NCBI GenBank assembly: GCA_029168955.1
Contig: JAPDOI010000211.1
Span: forward strand, 1,065,001 to 1,129,000
Source: Aplectana chamaeleonis
Lineage: Eukaryota > Nematoda > Chromadorea > Rhabditida > Cosmocercidae
Direction: 5' to 3'
Length of the DNA stretch: 64,000 nt
Shown: piece after piece, positions 1 to 11,784 of the stretch
How the letters are laid out: each line of letters begins with the position of its first letter
How positions within the stretch are numbered: the first letter of the stretch is position 1
Program-made: the position numbers and the translations under genes
The notes under the pieces: generated by a model
The model's input: only the letters and a program-made list of their open reading frames with translations
The model's database searches: none
What the model was told of the DNA's origin: nothing

Positions 1-1161
1 CGATTTCTTCGTCGTTTTCGATATTCTCTTGATGAATTTTGTCTTTTGTGGAATTTACCTGGAAGTGTATGGTCGTGACATAGCGCTTGAAGACCTATCA
101 TCTAAGGTTCTAAAATGTTCTAAAATGGGTCTATCAGAAGCCGTTCCTGGAAGTCAATTCGGAATCGCGAAACAAGTTATTTTAAAAATCCTGAAGGTTG
201 GCGTTAGACATCTATCAAGACCGGAAGCTTGAGGAAGACATCGTGAGGCAAGAGGAATTTTGGATGGTGTCATGACACGCACGATACGCGACTTTCTGAG
301 GCTTAATTATGAGGACATCTGAGGAAAACTTCAGGAATTTCATTAAATCGCAGTCCATCTCGAGGCTTTACCTTTCTGTAAAATCCATTCAAAAATTTCT
401 CAGGTATCTCAATGTTGCGAAACGTCAACACTGTGGCTGTGAAGTCCTCGGACGTCGTCCCGTCAATTGGCTTTTAATGAGGACAAGGCATCAGAGGACA
501 TTACTAGCGTGGGCGACAAAGCATCATCGCTAGAGTGAACAGCAATGTAAAAACGTGGTCTCTCCGGCTGAATTTACGTCTCGTTCGTTAGGAGCACTAG
601 ATCAAGCTGAGAAAACGGTTTTTTTAAATGCTTTTGAGTCTACGGCATCTGCTACGTCGCCCACGCTAGTCAGTCGTGTCTTCTGATGCCTCACTCTCAT
701 CAAGTGCCATTCGATGGGACGACGTCCTAGGTCTCCACAGCAACGATGTCGACGACTAGCAGCATTGAGAGATACCTGAGAAACCTTTTGAATGGATTGC
801 ACAGGGAGATAAAATCTGCGATTCATGAAATTCCTGAAGTTTTCCTCTGATGTCCTTATAATTAAGCCTCGGAGTCTCGCGTAAGGTGCGTGTCGTGACA
901 CCACCCGAAATTGCTCTTGTCTCATGATGTCTTCCTTGAGCTTCCGATCTCAATAGATGTGTAACACCAATCATCAGAATTTTTTAAATGGCTTGTATTG
1001 CGACCCCTTGACTTCCAAAAACGGCTCTTTATAGACCCATTTTAGAACCTTCAAAGATAGATATTCGATCACTAGGTGACGAATTTACACTTCCAGTTTA
1101 ACGACCAATCCCACAAAATACAAAATTCACCGAAAGCCTATCGAAAACGACTTAGAAATCG
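1..1161. repeat. Long inverted repeat (fold-back element)
   Basis: The left arm (about 1-540) reappears as its reverse complement in the right arm (about 625-1161). For example, the start CGATTTCTTCGTCGTTTTCG matches the reverse complement of 1142-1161 with two mismatches, and open frames in both arms encode the same string (RTSEENFRNF) on opposite strands. The spacer is about 85 bp. Arms are roughly 80-85% identical by eye. The left arm starts at base 1, so it may continue off the window. No transposase is visible. It could be a fold-back transposon or two copies inserted head to head. Confidence 0.8.
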
Positions 1162-1441
1162 ATTAAGTTGAAGAAGAGACAAAACGTCGCCAATTGCGAA
1201 TGTTGAAAACTGTCTTTCTCTCCTGTGAATATATACCGAAAATATTGTTTCAACATATGAAATCGATAGCCCCAAGGGGAGCAAAGATATTTAAATGAAA
1301 CGATGTCAACACATAGATTTTTGTCCACTACTGTATACTTGCTTTCAATAAACAATCACAATTGCAATTACGAGACACTTTCAATCACCTGTAATCAAGA
1401 TTACACTGGCTAACAGCCGGCGTACCGGCTCATAGCACACA

Positions 1442-3602
1442 GGGGTGGTAGTAATTGGGTGTGTTGAACGCGAGTTAACAGGAGTTAAATTCGCGTTAAA
1501 CGCGAGTTTAACCACACCAGATTGTAATGATAACTCTTGATAGTTAAGAGAGAACTCGCTCTAGTTTCACCCTAAGATCCCCCAGTGGTAGGCCTCTTAT
1601 ACACTTCCAATGAAAACCCTCGAAAAAGCGACAATTGTAACCTTTGTTACGAAAAATAGCCTTTTCAAAACGTTTTCAGGTCTGTTTTTTTCTCTAAAAT
1701 TCCGACATGTGGCATCCTCGCGGTAAGTTCGCGTTTAACATACTCTCGCAGACAGCACGGAAATAGTGCTGAAATGCGAGAGGAACTGGTGAGTTAACGA
1801 AAAACTCCCGAGGAGTTTTTGGATGCGGTTAGCAAGATACAGTAGGAACAGTTTTGACCATCTATACTGAGGGCAAGTACGAGTTTAATTAATGCAGAGG
1901 GTTAAGGAAGTTTGATAGCACTGTTAGCGATTTTGATCCAGGACGTCACCCTATCTTTAAAACTGAAAGGTGTTCCAAGGGAGAGTCTTTTAACGGCTTC
2001 CGCCAGGGAAACGGGCGATGAGGGATCAAAAACAAAGCAAGGATCATTGCTGAAACACGTTGGCCGTCTTCTTTGGTGGCACTAATCAATCCCTCCCAAT
2101 CAGCTGTTAATTTTTTTTCGAGCGCCGACACTTCTCCCGCTTTTGTTTATTTTCTTCCGGAATTCATTCGCTTTGCTATTATCAGGTTAGTTTCATTTTC
2201 ATGATTCATTGCATAGCACAGGCTATGAGGAGTATGTAGTAAATTATTTGTTCGCTCGCGTTTCGAAGGGGTTTCCACAACTTTTTTAGTGCAAAAAAGT
2301 GAAAATTTTCCAAGCCACTGATTTTCAAGTGATTTGATGCTTTAGTAAGGATTAATCAGCGTTAGTCGGGGCGTATCGGGCGAGTTTTGTGGGAAAGAAA
2401 TGCGAACTTGTTTCTGAACCAACTAAATTTGTTCTCCTTTTTCTGCAAGATTCTAATACTCCTCTTTCATTGCTAGATCAGTGCCATCGTGGCATCTTTT
2501 TTTTTTGAGGGTCCGCGACGCAGTTGCTTTGGTGCATTGGTAGAGCCACTCGAAGTGTTTCAAATTCTTACCTTGAAATATGTGTACAAAATCTCTTCCT
2601 TAAACGATGCGCATATGAGTGTGTAACAGTGTTTCTATATACTTTCAGCACTAACTGCGGGCGGTGGATTAGTTTCATTTTGAGAAGACGGCAAACACTT
2701 CACAAATTCAACTGCATCAATGACCGAAACCACACCATTAGCCCAATCTCGGACGCCACACTTCAGTTGCACGCTTCCAAAAAAAAACAATAGAATTCTT
2801 TTTCAAGAACGAAAATAGACTATCTAGTTTATCATCATTCTTATAGGTTTTTAACTATCCATTTCAGTTGAATGCAGGACATTCTTTGAATTTATGCATT
2901 ACTCGACGAGTTGCGGAATGTCTTTTTCGCACCTAGCGTTACCTTTTCAAGAACACCTTGTAAAAACTTCATCCAGAAATTCTCAAATTTTTATTCACTC
3001 GAAATTTCCTTCCGATAAATTTTTTGTTTTTCAAAAAAACTTTTGTTTGAAAATATCAAAAAAAAAGTTAACAAAGTTACTACAAATGCAAACTTTTGTC
3101 AGATCACACGCAATTGATTGATTGAGGCTAATGATTAAACTAACATGTCTTTTCGAGAGTGGTCCTGAAAACTCACGGAGCTCACAAAAAATTACGAGAA
3201 TTAGGATTTACAAGGAAAATTTAAAAAATTGCATTTTGATCGTGTTTCGAACAAGCAAAATATTACGAAGTTCCTTTTGAAAGCTCTTCCTAATGAATAA
3301 AATAAATAGCATCAATTGTATAATCTTTCCGATCCCTCGTTTTTCCACCGTAAACGTCGTTCGTGTTCAAGTGTAGAAAATACTCATGCGGACGAAGGCC
3401 ACGCATAATGTATTTGTAAGCAGAGGGCAGCTTTCGTTAAACCGGCAACAAACCGTGGCACCTATTTCGCGGTTCGTAGCCGGCCAGGAGGTGGCGGTTA
3501 ATACGTGTTAATTTGGCGGCTCTACTGCATTTAATTCGTGGTATGTTGGCGGCTTGGAGGTGGCGGTTTATTCGCGGTTAACACACCATTTACTACCACC
3601 CC
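1442..3602. mobile_element. Non-autonomous TIR DNA element, about 2.16 kb
   Basis: Terminal inverted repeats: GGGGTGGTAGTAA at 1442 and TTACTACCACCCC ending at 3602, with similarity continuing for about 30 bp (GTGTGTT, then GCG-GTTAA). Short motifs of the type GCGAGTTAA/GCGGTTAA recur just inside both ends, as subterminal repeats do in DNA transposons. The interior has only short open frames (2524-2793, 2894-3121) without recognisable domains, so no transposase is encoded. No convincing target duplication was found, so the superfamily is not assigned. Confidence 0.65.
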
Positions 3603-3937
3603 AGACTGCCAGCGCTGGCGCAATTTCCAAATTTATTACATGTCGTGCACATGTAAAAGGTAGTAAAAAAAAACAAATATAGTGGAAGCACACAAAAAAA
3701 TCAAAAAACAAAAACAAAGTAATCTAAAAGCCGTATTTACTAACAATAAAAACTTAATAGCCACGGAAAACCAATGATGAACCCTAGTGCAGGTAACAAG
3801 AAATCTGTTTCTTGAAACGGGTAAGACTGTCCGAAAATTGAGTTGCTCTGCTCACCTTTACATACTCCATTTCAGCTCGACAGGTGAAAAAGCCGGAAAA
3901 ACAATTTTGAACCGCTCACCTCTCGTTCTGGATATTG
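3603..3937. other. No gene seen between two elements
   Basis: A-rich sequence between the TIR element and the LINE coding remnant. It may hold the 3' untranslated part of the minus-strand LINE. No motif could be tied to it. Confidence 0.4.
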
Positions 3938-5950
3938 TTAACTCAAAAAATCTCTGCTCTTAAGACCTATTCTTCGAGTGAGGATGTTATATACCATGAC
4001 AAGATCATTATACCTGCGCCTGAGGTGTTGCGAGTTCAGATTAAGCATTCTGTTTCTTATCAGCCAACGTGGGATACTCGCGTAGGTGAATCCCAATGAG
4101 CGAATGAATAACTTTCTGGTGAAGCTGTTCTGTATTTTTTCCAAACTATTGATTATGGTTTTCTTATTTGGGAAAAAGACACAGGTTCCATACTCCAAAA
4201 TTGAGCGGACATACATTTTGTAGGCTTTCAAAAAAAATAGGGTTTTTGGGTTTGAGAGCCCTGAATAGCAGAAAAAGTCTGTGTTCTGCTCTGGCTGCAA
4301 TTGTTTTCAAATGACCATCAAACTTAAGCTTGGTATCTATGATAAAACCAAGGTCTTTGACAGAATCAGTAGGAACCAAGTCGGCGCCGTTAAGGTTGTA
4401 CTTTACCTTAGGGTTTGAGGAACCCAAATGCATAACCTTAGTTTTCTCGGCAGAGAGTGAGAGCATGTTGTTGCGTGACCAATTTTCTACGGCATCAATG
4501 GCTATCTGAATACGCAAGGCATCGGTGGTCCTCACCGTATCATAAACCTTAAGGTCATCGGCGAACATTTTACATTTCACAACCAAGTTTTAAATTGCAA
4601 CAGGAAGATCAAAAAGTAAATTTTGAAAAGAATCGGAGACAGGACGCTACCCTGCGAAATTCCGCTTGGAGCCTTTTTAACCGAAGAAAGCGATCCGTTC
4701 ACATTAACTTGGAATGAACGATCACTCAGAAACCTTTCAATCCATTTGATAACCGTGGGGTGAACACCAAAGTGAAGCATCTTGTTCAGAATGTTATGGT
4801 GAATGACCTTATGAAAGGGATTTTCGAAATCGAAATATATCACGTCTACGTCTTTCTTCTCATCAAGCTCTGAAGTCCAGTCGTTGAGGGATTCCAGCAT
4901 AAGGGTCACAGTAGATTTACCTTTTTCAAACCCATGCTGTTGATCAGACAAAATGTTGTTAGAATCCAGATAATTGACCAGCCTTGTTTTGACAATCTTT
5001 TCGAACAATCTGCAGAAAATCGATGTAATACTTATTGGTCTGTAGCTTTAAGAATCATCGTACGGAGGTCTTTTCCTGAAAGGGATGACATAGGCATGTC
5101 GCCATTTTCGCGGTACGACGGATCGAGAAAAAATTAGGTTGAATAGATACTCCAACGGCCTTGCGATATTACCAGATACTTTTTTTATGAGAGGAAAGGG
5201 TACTTCATCTGGAGATTTAGAAGTACAACTTGGCCATTTGGAGAGAAAATCAAAGATTTGATAGCTATCAAAGACTACCGAGTTTAGCATTATGGGGCTG
5301 TAATCACTATTGATTGAAAAACGTTCGTTGGTATCTGCTTGAGCAAAGGCCCGTTCGAAGATCATAACCAACAGCTCAGCTTTATCAAGATCCGAAACGG
5401 CGACAGACCCATCAGATTTTCTGAAAACGCTCACACCCTCCTTCCGATGGATACGAAAATTGAGAAATCTGAAAAAGGCTGATCTATTATTGGACTCTAT
5501 CATTTTTCTTTCTACCGAAATTTTATATTTTCATAGCTTTTTCTCGAAGCGGTCTGAGATTTCTTTGTAAAGCTGAACAGCGTTTCCATCATTTGTCACC
5601 ACAGCCTTTTTATATGCGTTTACCTTTTCTTCATGAATTGCGAGCAAATAGAACGGTAAATTAGCACGAGAAATATTGACTTTGCGAACGGGAACAAACA
5701 GGTGAATGGTGTGCTTTAGAATGAATATAAATGTTTCATACATTTCATCTACATCAGAAGATGATTGAAAAGATCCAATCCAATCTACATCATCGAGAGA
5801 AGCGTTTATCTGTTCATAATCAGCTTTCTCAAAATCGAATGTAGTGATGAAACGAGAAGCTTCATGTTCAGCAATAAGACTGAATGTGATAGAAGCGCGA
5901 TTTGCTGGTGAACCGGGTGCAGGCCGGCAATGTGAAAAAGTGGTGAATAC
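3938..5950 (-). pseudogene. CR1/jockey-group LINE, 5'-truncated, frameshifted reverse transcriptase
   Basis: Four consecutive minus-strand frames form one decayed non-LTR retrotransposon ORF: 5950-5531 (linker between endonuclease and RT), 5503-5048, 5008-4577 and 4586-3938. RT motifs are in order: a QHGFEKGKS block; motif A YFDFENPFHKV (first Asp kept, the usual AFD Asp replaced by His); motif B GISQGSVLSPILF; motif C FADDLKVY; then the thumb and C-terminal part ending RRIGLKSRDFLS. Breaks lie near 5510-5530, 5010-5050, 4580 and 4170-4300, so it cannot make a full protein. No endonuclease domain is present. The coding match ends about where a palindromic MITE begins (5953), suggesting that the MITE or 5' truncation cut it. 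It retrotransposes in cis when intact; this copy is dead. Confidence 0.85.
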
Positions 5951-5952
5951 AC

Positions 5953-6195
5953 TACTCAGGCGCTTCTCGGCCCCGGGCCGCACCGAATAGAAACAGGAGC
6001 TGCCTGACAGTTCGGCTCGTTCTTCCAATATCCGGGCCACTGCTGTTGCTGTTCGGGCAAACCGGAGCAGCCCGGACAGCAACAGCAGAGGCCCGGAAAA
6101 CAGCAGCAGTGGCCCGGATAGCAACAAAAGCCGACTCGCAGAATGGAAACACGAGCCGAACTGTCAGGCGTCTCGGGGCCTCTTATCGCCTGAGT
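5953..6195. mobile_element. Palindromic MITE with CAG/CTG-rich core, copy 1
   Basis: Near-perfect palindrome opening ACTCAGGCG and closing CGCCTGAGT. Both arms carry GACAGTTCGGCTCGT or its complement, and the centre is rich in GCAACAGCAG / CTGCTGTTGC. The same family recurs at 8470-8656 and 36014-36253. Short open frames on both strands are by-products of the palindrome. This copy abuts the 5' end of the decayed LINE. Confidence 0.8.
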
Positions 6196-6594
6196 AGGTC
6201 CCGATCCCTTCGTCATCGCTATAACCCTGGGCTGCTGAGTTGGGTCCGGTTTAGCTCGAGAATCAACGCGGCTGTGCTTGGCGCTAAACCCAACTTACAT
6301 CGAGTAAACCAGGTTAGTGGAAAGATGAACCCGGTCTCTGATCACCTGAGAAATGTTCTTCTCTCGAAAAAAAAACTGGAACCCTTTCTTTATGGTCCTA
6401 TCATCGGAGTTCGGTTTCAAGTGTGAACTGCCATGAACTCAGTGCCAGCACAAGCTCATCTACCTGAACTTACCGCCACTAATGATGGGCACGGAACTTT
6501 ATTGGGGGCAATCTCGCTTCCGCTCGATGTCAAATGTGTACATTCTCAAATTCTTGCTAACTATTAATCATTAGTCCAATGATCACGCATTCAG
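6196..6594. other. Stretch upstream of the first visible esterase exon
   Basis: No gene or repeat was recognised. The sequence ends in a good splice acceptor (CATTCAG at 6588-6594). The esterase exon encoding the N-terminal GIPYA-type region was not found here or further upstream; it is either lost or lies beyond the left edge. Confidence 0.4.
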
Positions 6595-7264
6595 AAGCCC
6601 TCACCGGTTGAGCCGTGGGATGGAATCCGAGAAGGAACTGAATTTGGACCCACATGCCATCCACACACTCGTATAGCGAGTCTCAAGCCAGACCCCTCTG
6701 AAGACTGTCTCACACTAAACGTTATTCGACCGAAGAAGGAGGTGGGCCTCTCAACGTATGAACTTCTCTGACTATTTCAGAAAGATATGTAGATGCTGAA
6801 TTGATCCAGGCGCTACACGGTGGTTATCCAGTTCTTCTATGGGTGCATGGTGGCGGATTTGAGATAGGCTCGGCAAGCCTTTACGGGTATTCTGGATTTG
6901 CCGATATTTATATTCCTCATGATGTTATAGTAGTTACAATACAGTATCGCCTTGGAATATACGGTGAGTTTCTCACCACTTTGAAGTGAACTCTACCTCT
7001 GCTAATTGATCGAACAACTTAGGTTTCTTCTCTTCTGGAGACGAGCGCATTCCAGGGAACCTCGGTCTATTCGACATGGCTGCTGCTGTTAAGGTAGCGA
7101 ATCGAATTTTTTCTTTTTCAAGGTTTGTTTGTAGGAACGCTAATTCCAGTTCGTGCACGAAAACGCCAGAAACATTGGAGCTGATGCTTCTCGCATTACT
7201 GTATGGGGACTGAGCGCAGGAGGTGCCGCTGTCGGACAGCTCATACTCAGTCCGGTTACGAGAG
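6595..7264 (+). CDS. Carboxylesterase exons, N-terminal half with oxyanion hole and catalytic Ser
   Basis: Four exons joined in phase. 6595-6741 (49 codons, phase 0) carries KPSPVEPWDG and SEDCLTLNVIRPKK. 6810-6963 carries GYPVLLWVHGGGFEIGS (oxyanion hole) and VVTIQYRLGIYG; it ends phase 1 at a GTGAGT donor. 7023-7093 carries GDERIPGNLGLFDMAAAVK. 7150-7264 carries FVHENARNIG and the nucleophile elbow GLSAGGAAVG, and ends phase 1 at GTAACG. Introns of 56-68 bp are typical for nematodes. No disruption is seen in this block. It belongs upstream of the exon at 8682, which completes the codon split at 7264 (G|AT, Asp). Confidence 0.9.
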
Positions 7265-7796
7265 GTAACGTCGGAACGATTTGAACTGCCCGCACACGAG
7301 CTTTGCGGTTCGGATCGGTCTCAAAGATTTTGCACCACGCTGCCTTGGTGGTACACATATTGCTGTGTAGCCTGGGTTCGATGCCAACATGCCATGATTC
7401 CGTGCCTGTTCCTGATCGCTTTGACGGATCACATAGTTTTCAATTACAAGAGCTAAGTTCGATCCGATTACAGCTGTCAGCATGCGGTCTGTCGCTGACC
7501 ACAGCGGCGGCGGCTGCCTGTCAAAGTGCTCCAGCCCACCAAACCTTTCGCTGTCGCTGTACGCTTCACAGCGACGAGCGACACTGGCATCTACAGGTCC
7601 CGGCACATATGTAGTATGCCAGCCCTAAGCGACACGTCGCTACGACGGACGCGCGACACTCATTCCTTGGCGGCCAGTGCCGTTGCTCCGTTGCTGTCCC
7701 TGCCGCGATTTGCGCAAAATGGCTTGCTTGTCGCTCGCTACAGCAACAAAGTGTGCCATATATTACCTGCAAGCTTTGCGAAGCGATTTATCTTAA

Positions 7797-7988
7797 CACC
7801 CCATTCACACTTTAACGATAGCGGCAAATGCCGTGATTATCAGTAGGAAAATGAGGAAACAGATGTCTGTTACCGTTATAAAATGAGAAATTAAATGTCT
7901 GATAGCGGTATCAGACATCTAATTCTTCAATTTTCTGCTGATAATCCGCGATATTCGCCGCAATCGCAAAACTGTAAATGGGTTGTGA
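7797..7988. mobile_element. Palindromic MITE in an esterase intron
   Basis: Inverted arms: CACCCCATTCACACTTTAAC at the left pairs imperfectly with the reverse complement of the right end (GTAAATGGGTTGTG). A second inner inverted pair, ATCAGACATCT-like, lies around 7871 and 7912. A relative lies at about 11965-12117, with the same GCGGCAA..CCG and ATCAGTAG motifs. Confidence 0.65.
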
Positions 7989-7989
7989 A

Positions 7990-8390
7990 GGCAGGGTTCG
8001 CGATAAAAACGACTTCTGAGCTCTCTTCATGAGAATCTAGTTTCGGTCTTAACAAAAGTAAAAATAAGTGAAAAAACCTTCCGGAAACAAGGTATAAGGG
8101 CTAAATAACAGTGTCTGCCGCCGCACTAATTAACTAGATTTTTATTAAGGCTTGCTTATCCGCCTTTTAATTCGCTGTTAAAGTCAGTCTCCAAAAATGC
8201 TGGGAAATTACTTTAGAAGCAAAATAAAAGTTGACAAAATAGGCATTTTTGAGAGTCTCGATAATTGGGGGCAGGAGGACAACAAGCAATAACTTGTTTA
8301 TGAGCGTTTTTTTTTCTGCAAATTTTATCTATTTTCACTTTTGTGATGGCCAGATCTACCTTTTCATGAGGTTTTATCGAGAACCCTGCC
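7990..8390. mobile_element. TIR element, about 400 bp, GGCAGGGTTCGCGATAAAA ends
   Basis: Left end GGCAGGGTTCGCGATAAAA and right end TTTTATCGAGAACCCTGCC are inverted repeats with one mismatch. TTCATGAG follows just inside each end. A related left end lies at about 11788 (GCAGGGTTCGCGATAAAATC). No coding potential. It abuts the palindromic MITE at 7797-7988. Confidence 0.7.
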
Positions 8391-8469
8391 TTTAAAAGTA
8401 CATTTAAAATGTACATTAAAAAATTAATCGCGGTGTCCCTAAATTTGCGCACCAAATCCATTGCCGCAG

Positions 8470-8656
8470 CTCAGGCTATTCGCGGCCCCGGGCCGCTTGA
8501 CAGTTCGACTCGTGTTGCCCTAATTTCCGAGCCACTGCTGTTGCTATCCGAGCCACTGCAGCAACAGCGGCTGCGCGAACAGCAACAGCAGTGGCACGAA
8601 GATTAAGAAAACCCGAGCCGAACTGTCACGCGGCTCGGGGCTCAAAATCGCCTGAG
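8470..8656. mobile_element. Palindromic MITE with CAG/CTG-rich core, copy 2
   Basis: Same family as 5953-6195: opens CTCAGGC, has GACAGTTCGACTCGT in the left arm and GAGCCGAACTGTC in the right arm, and closes CGCCTGAGT. It is shorter than copy 1 because the CAG/CTG core is reduced. It sits in the esterase intron, 25 bp before the acceptor at 8681. Confidence 0.8.
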
Positions 8657-8681
8657 TGAGTAAATTGTGGGACGTTCACAG

Positions 8682-9781
8682 ATTTCATTGCGCGATCGAT
8701 TGAGATGTCAGGATCTCCGTGGGTGTCATGGGCGTTTGGACCGACGGTGGCCAACAATTCTCTCGAGTTTTCCAAGGTAAGAAAACATCGTTATGGTTTA
8801 CAGTGCTGAACTGACTAATAAACTCCAGGAACTTGGATGCGGTGACCAGCTTAGGAGCTGCTTGAAGAAGAAGTCTGTTGATGAGATCTATGACGCTGTT
8901 GAGAAAATAGTAAGATATTTCTTTGATGTCACTGGAACAATACTTGACAATTTTTTGAAATTCTTCAAACGAGTTGTAGCTCACGATTTCATGGTTATAC
9001 GAAATACGGCCTTGATTGTGCCAAATGGGGTCCGGTGATCGACGGGGAGTTCCTGCAGCATCCGGATAGTATGACCGCCATCGCCCCAAAAAGATGTTAT
9101 GGTTGGACTCTCGAGCAAGGAGGCGTCGTTTTTTAGTGAGTAACTAGTCGGATTGTTGTTATCCAACGCTTCAACTCCATCAGCATATTATGGTTTTTCG
9201 AATATAATCCAAATCGGCAATAGGTGAAAAGTAGACCAGCCTTCATCAGCCGTTTTTTTCGATTCCAGCAGTAAAAAACCTGTCGCCGTTTATACACAAA
9301 TTTGGCGTCAAACAGGAGGACTTCCAGACGTGGAGTAGGGAAAAACTGATCCAAACAATCAAGGTGAAGTTTTTTTTTATGAGAGTAAATGAGCGAAAAT
9401 TCTACGTGGAGCAAAGCTGTGAGCTTCTGTGAACAATTTACATTGAAGCATTTGTTAATAGGACCTGGTTCAAACTGCATTCTATGGAGAACAACTCGAC
9501 GAAATCATCGGAGTGATCATTGCTCATTATGTCGATAGAGATGAAGAGAACGCTTACGACTTCTATCTTGACAGATACACAGAGGTATTGATGCTTTCTA
9601 CTGCTGTTAGAAAGATATGTAGATCTTCACGTATTTTAGTTTCTCTCTGATGTTCTGTTCAATGTGGCTGCAGTGGACGGCATTCTGGCTCGACAGAAGG
9701 AGAACTGGAACCTTTATGCTTACTCGTTTGATCATTACAACAAAGCCATATGGCCCGATAACGTGCCTGAACGACTTCGAG
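8682..9781 (+). CDS. Carboxylesterase middle exons, with three lesions
   Basis: 8682-8776 continues after the catalytic Ser (DFIARSIEMSGSPW, VANNSLEFSK). About 8805-8909 encodes AELTNKLQELGCGDQL and SVDEIYDAVEKI. 8993-9135 encodes AKWGPVIDGEFLQHPDSM and GWTLEQGGVVF. 9269-9363 encodes NLSPFIHKFGVKQEDFQTW. 9462-9584 encodes DLVQTAFYGEQLDEIIG. 9640-9781 encodes FLSDVLFNVAAVDGILARQK, then YSFDHYNKAIWPDNVPERLR. The last three exons are mutually in phase. Lesions: the gap 8777-8803 is only 27 bp and shifts phase; the acceptor before 8993 reads AT; and 9269-9363 needs one A fewer to stay open. By eye, the family's catalytic Glu aligns with the Gln of LEQGG. Confidence 0.75.
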
Positions 9782-10544
9782 GTACCCCTAACCTTCAGAA
9801 TCTTCATATTGCAACATTCAGTCCACCCTTATGCTCATGAAACTGTTCCGGAACAAGTGTTGGATTAAAATTAATCAGGTTAAAAGAATACTAGTGCAGA
9901 ATGGAACAGCGGTTTAGATAATCAATTGAACCCTCTGAAATTGACTGAAATATGAGACAATAATTACAAAAGCTGTCTATATCGACGCGGAAAGTGTCTG
10001 CTGGAAGGGGGGGGGGTCATGCCTCTGCTCGAGTATCAGGCATTGATATAGTCAGTATACATGCCGATCGCTACTGCGTTGACCAACCATCACACGACGA
10101 GTGCATTCGGGTCGTCGCATGTCGCTGTCGTTTCGTCTAGGGCCTTGTGGTTTACTGCAGTTCTCCCGCCGCAAAGCGTCGAGTCCGTCGCGCGCTCTGG
10201 ATGGGCGCGGAAAGCGAAGTTCTGAGCCGGCATACACCATTGGTTGTGCGCGTGCACTTTACACCAAAAGTGCGCACATTTGATGGACGTGGCCTAAAAC
10301 GACATGCACGAAAGTGCGCGGGCTGATTTTAGCGCGCGAATGGCGTGCACATTTCGGCGCGCCAAAAACGTGGCGTGCATTTGTGCACGGTTGCGAATCT
10401 CTAGTCTAAGCGTTGCTATTTCGGAATAACTCTAACAGAAATTGCCTATCCGGCCCCGCGATAGTGCCGTTCCGGTGTCTGTAGGCACCGAAGCGGCACT
10501 ATTGCGTAGTCGCGGCGGCACTAGCGCGGAGCAGTAGCGGTGAT
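9782..10544 (+). other. Start of a 12.9-kb esterase intron; no gene
   Basis: Begins with the donor GTACCC after a phase-1 exon end. It holds a G-run (about 10008-10016), a GTGCAC/GCGCGC-rich stretch (10230-10410), and a GC-rich block with repeats of the type CCGCGATAGTGCC (from about 10449) that is interrupted by the hAT-like element and resumes at 12349. No exon was found. Confidence 0.4.
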
Positions 10545-11154
10545 CAGGGGTGTGCGGAATTTTTTCAAAAAATTTCAGAAAACAGAAAATCGAGTGTGTC
10601 AGAAAACAGAAATCAGAAAACAGAAAGGCCAAAACGGCCAGAAAACAGAAAATTCTCGGAAAAAAACACTCATTCCATTTTAATTTTTTTTTCAAGAGAA
10701 AAGAATGTAATTCTGAACATCTTTACTATACATGTAATACAATACCTACGAGACTGGACAACTAATTAATAAGACATTGATAGTAGAGATGGCACGTCAA
10801 TGAAAGGTAGATCATCATTGAAGGCACTCACTCTGAGAGTTTTAGGCGAGAAATCGCCTACCAGGCTCCACAGCGGTTCTTGATGTGTTATTTCTCGGAT
10901 GTTTCTTGATTGTTTCTCGATTATTAGGCGGCTAAAATAATGTTGTTCACGAAATAGCCTGGAAGTAGCCGAGCAATAACCGAGAAGTTACCGAGACGTG
11001 ACAGGCACACCAACACGCGATGCGCTCTTTCCTGGCTCGCCGAGCAGCCGCCTTGGCCTCCTCCTGCAGCTCGGAGGGGGCCCAAGTACCGTGAACTTGA
11101 GTAGTTGAACCGACCGCGGTGTCGACATCCAAATCATGCCTCAGGAATGCCTCG

Positions 11155-11395
11155 TGTACAGTTCAACTCCGCATTGCCGTTCAGTCCGCAAAGTGCACGC
11201 CGATTGCGGAAGCGTGCTGCGGTGCGGTTGCGAGTATCCTCAGACAGGGATTTAGGGTCACCCGGGCGGTTTTTGCCTTTGGTGCCCATGTGATCCCACA
11301 TCCCTATCTGAGGATACTCGCGACCGCGCCGCAGCACGCTTTCGCAATCAGCGTGCATTTTGCGGACTGAATGGCAATGCGGAGTTGAACTGTAC
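11155..11395. mobile_element. Fold-back MITE (GTTCAACTCCGCATTGCC family), copy 1
   Basis: Opens GTACAGTTCAACTCCGCATT and closes with its complement, ending GGAGTTGAACTGTAC. Arms are about 108 bp, with a short GCGGTTTTTGCCTTTGG loop. Other copies lie at 38530-38768 and 54916-55154, keeping the same arm motifs (CGTGCTGCGGCGCGGTT, CAGTCCGCAAAGTGC). It is nested in the hAT-like element. Confidence 0.85.
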
Positions 11396-11580
11396 ATCCC
11401 TTGGAGAGCATTATTTGACGTCCTTTTCACGGCGAACATTTTTGGCGATTATTTCTAGGCTATTACGCGGCAACCAGCTACTTCCCGACCATTTTCTAGC
11501 TATCACGCAGAAAGCAGGCTTTTCTTGGCTACTTATTGGCTATTGATCGGGTGAATTTCTCAGTGTACGCCAGTACGTTA

Positions 11581-11765
11581 GAACAGTAGGGGTTGCATCC
11601 CTCGTTTTCAGCAGCTGCCGCTGACAGCTAACAGCAGTATTAGCCACTGATATCGAGGGGTTCAACCCCAGCAAGTGTTGGAATCATATACCGCTGTCAG
11701 CAGCAGCTGCTGCTGACAGCGAAGGTCCGCACTCGATCTTTGCCCTATGATGCAACCCCTATTGT
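11581..11765. mobile_element. Small TIR MITE, about 185 bp
   Basis: Left end ACAGTAGGGGTTGCATC and right end GATGCAACCCCTATTGTG are inverted repeats with one mismatch. The interior contains GCTGTCAGCAGCAGCTGCTG-type palindromes. Nested in the hAT-like element. No coding potential. Confidence 0.65.
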
Positions 11766-11784
11766 GCCGAAGTACTGAATAGGT

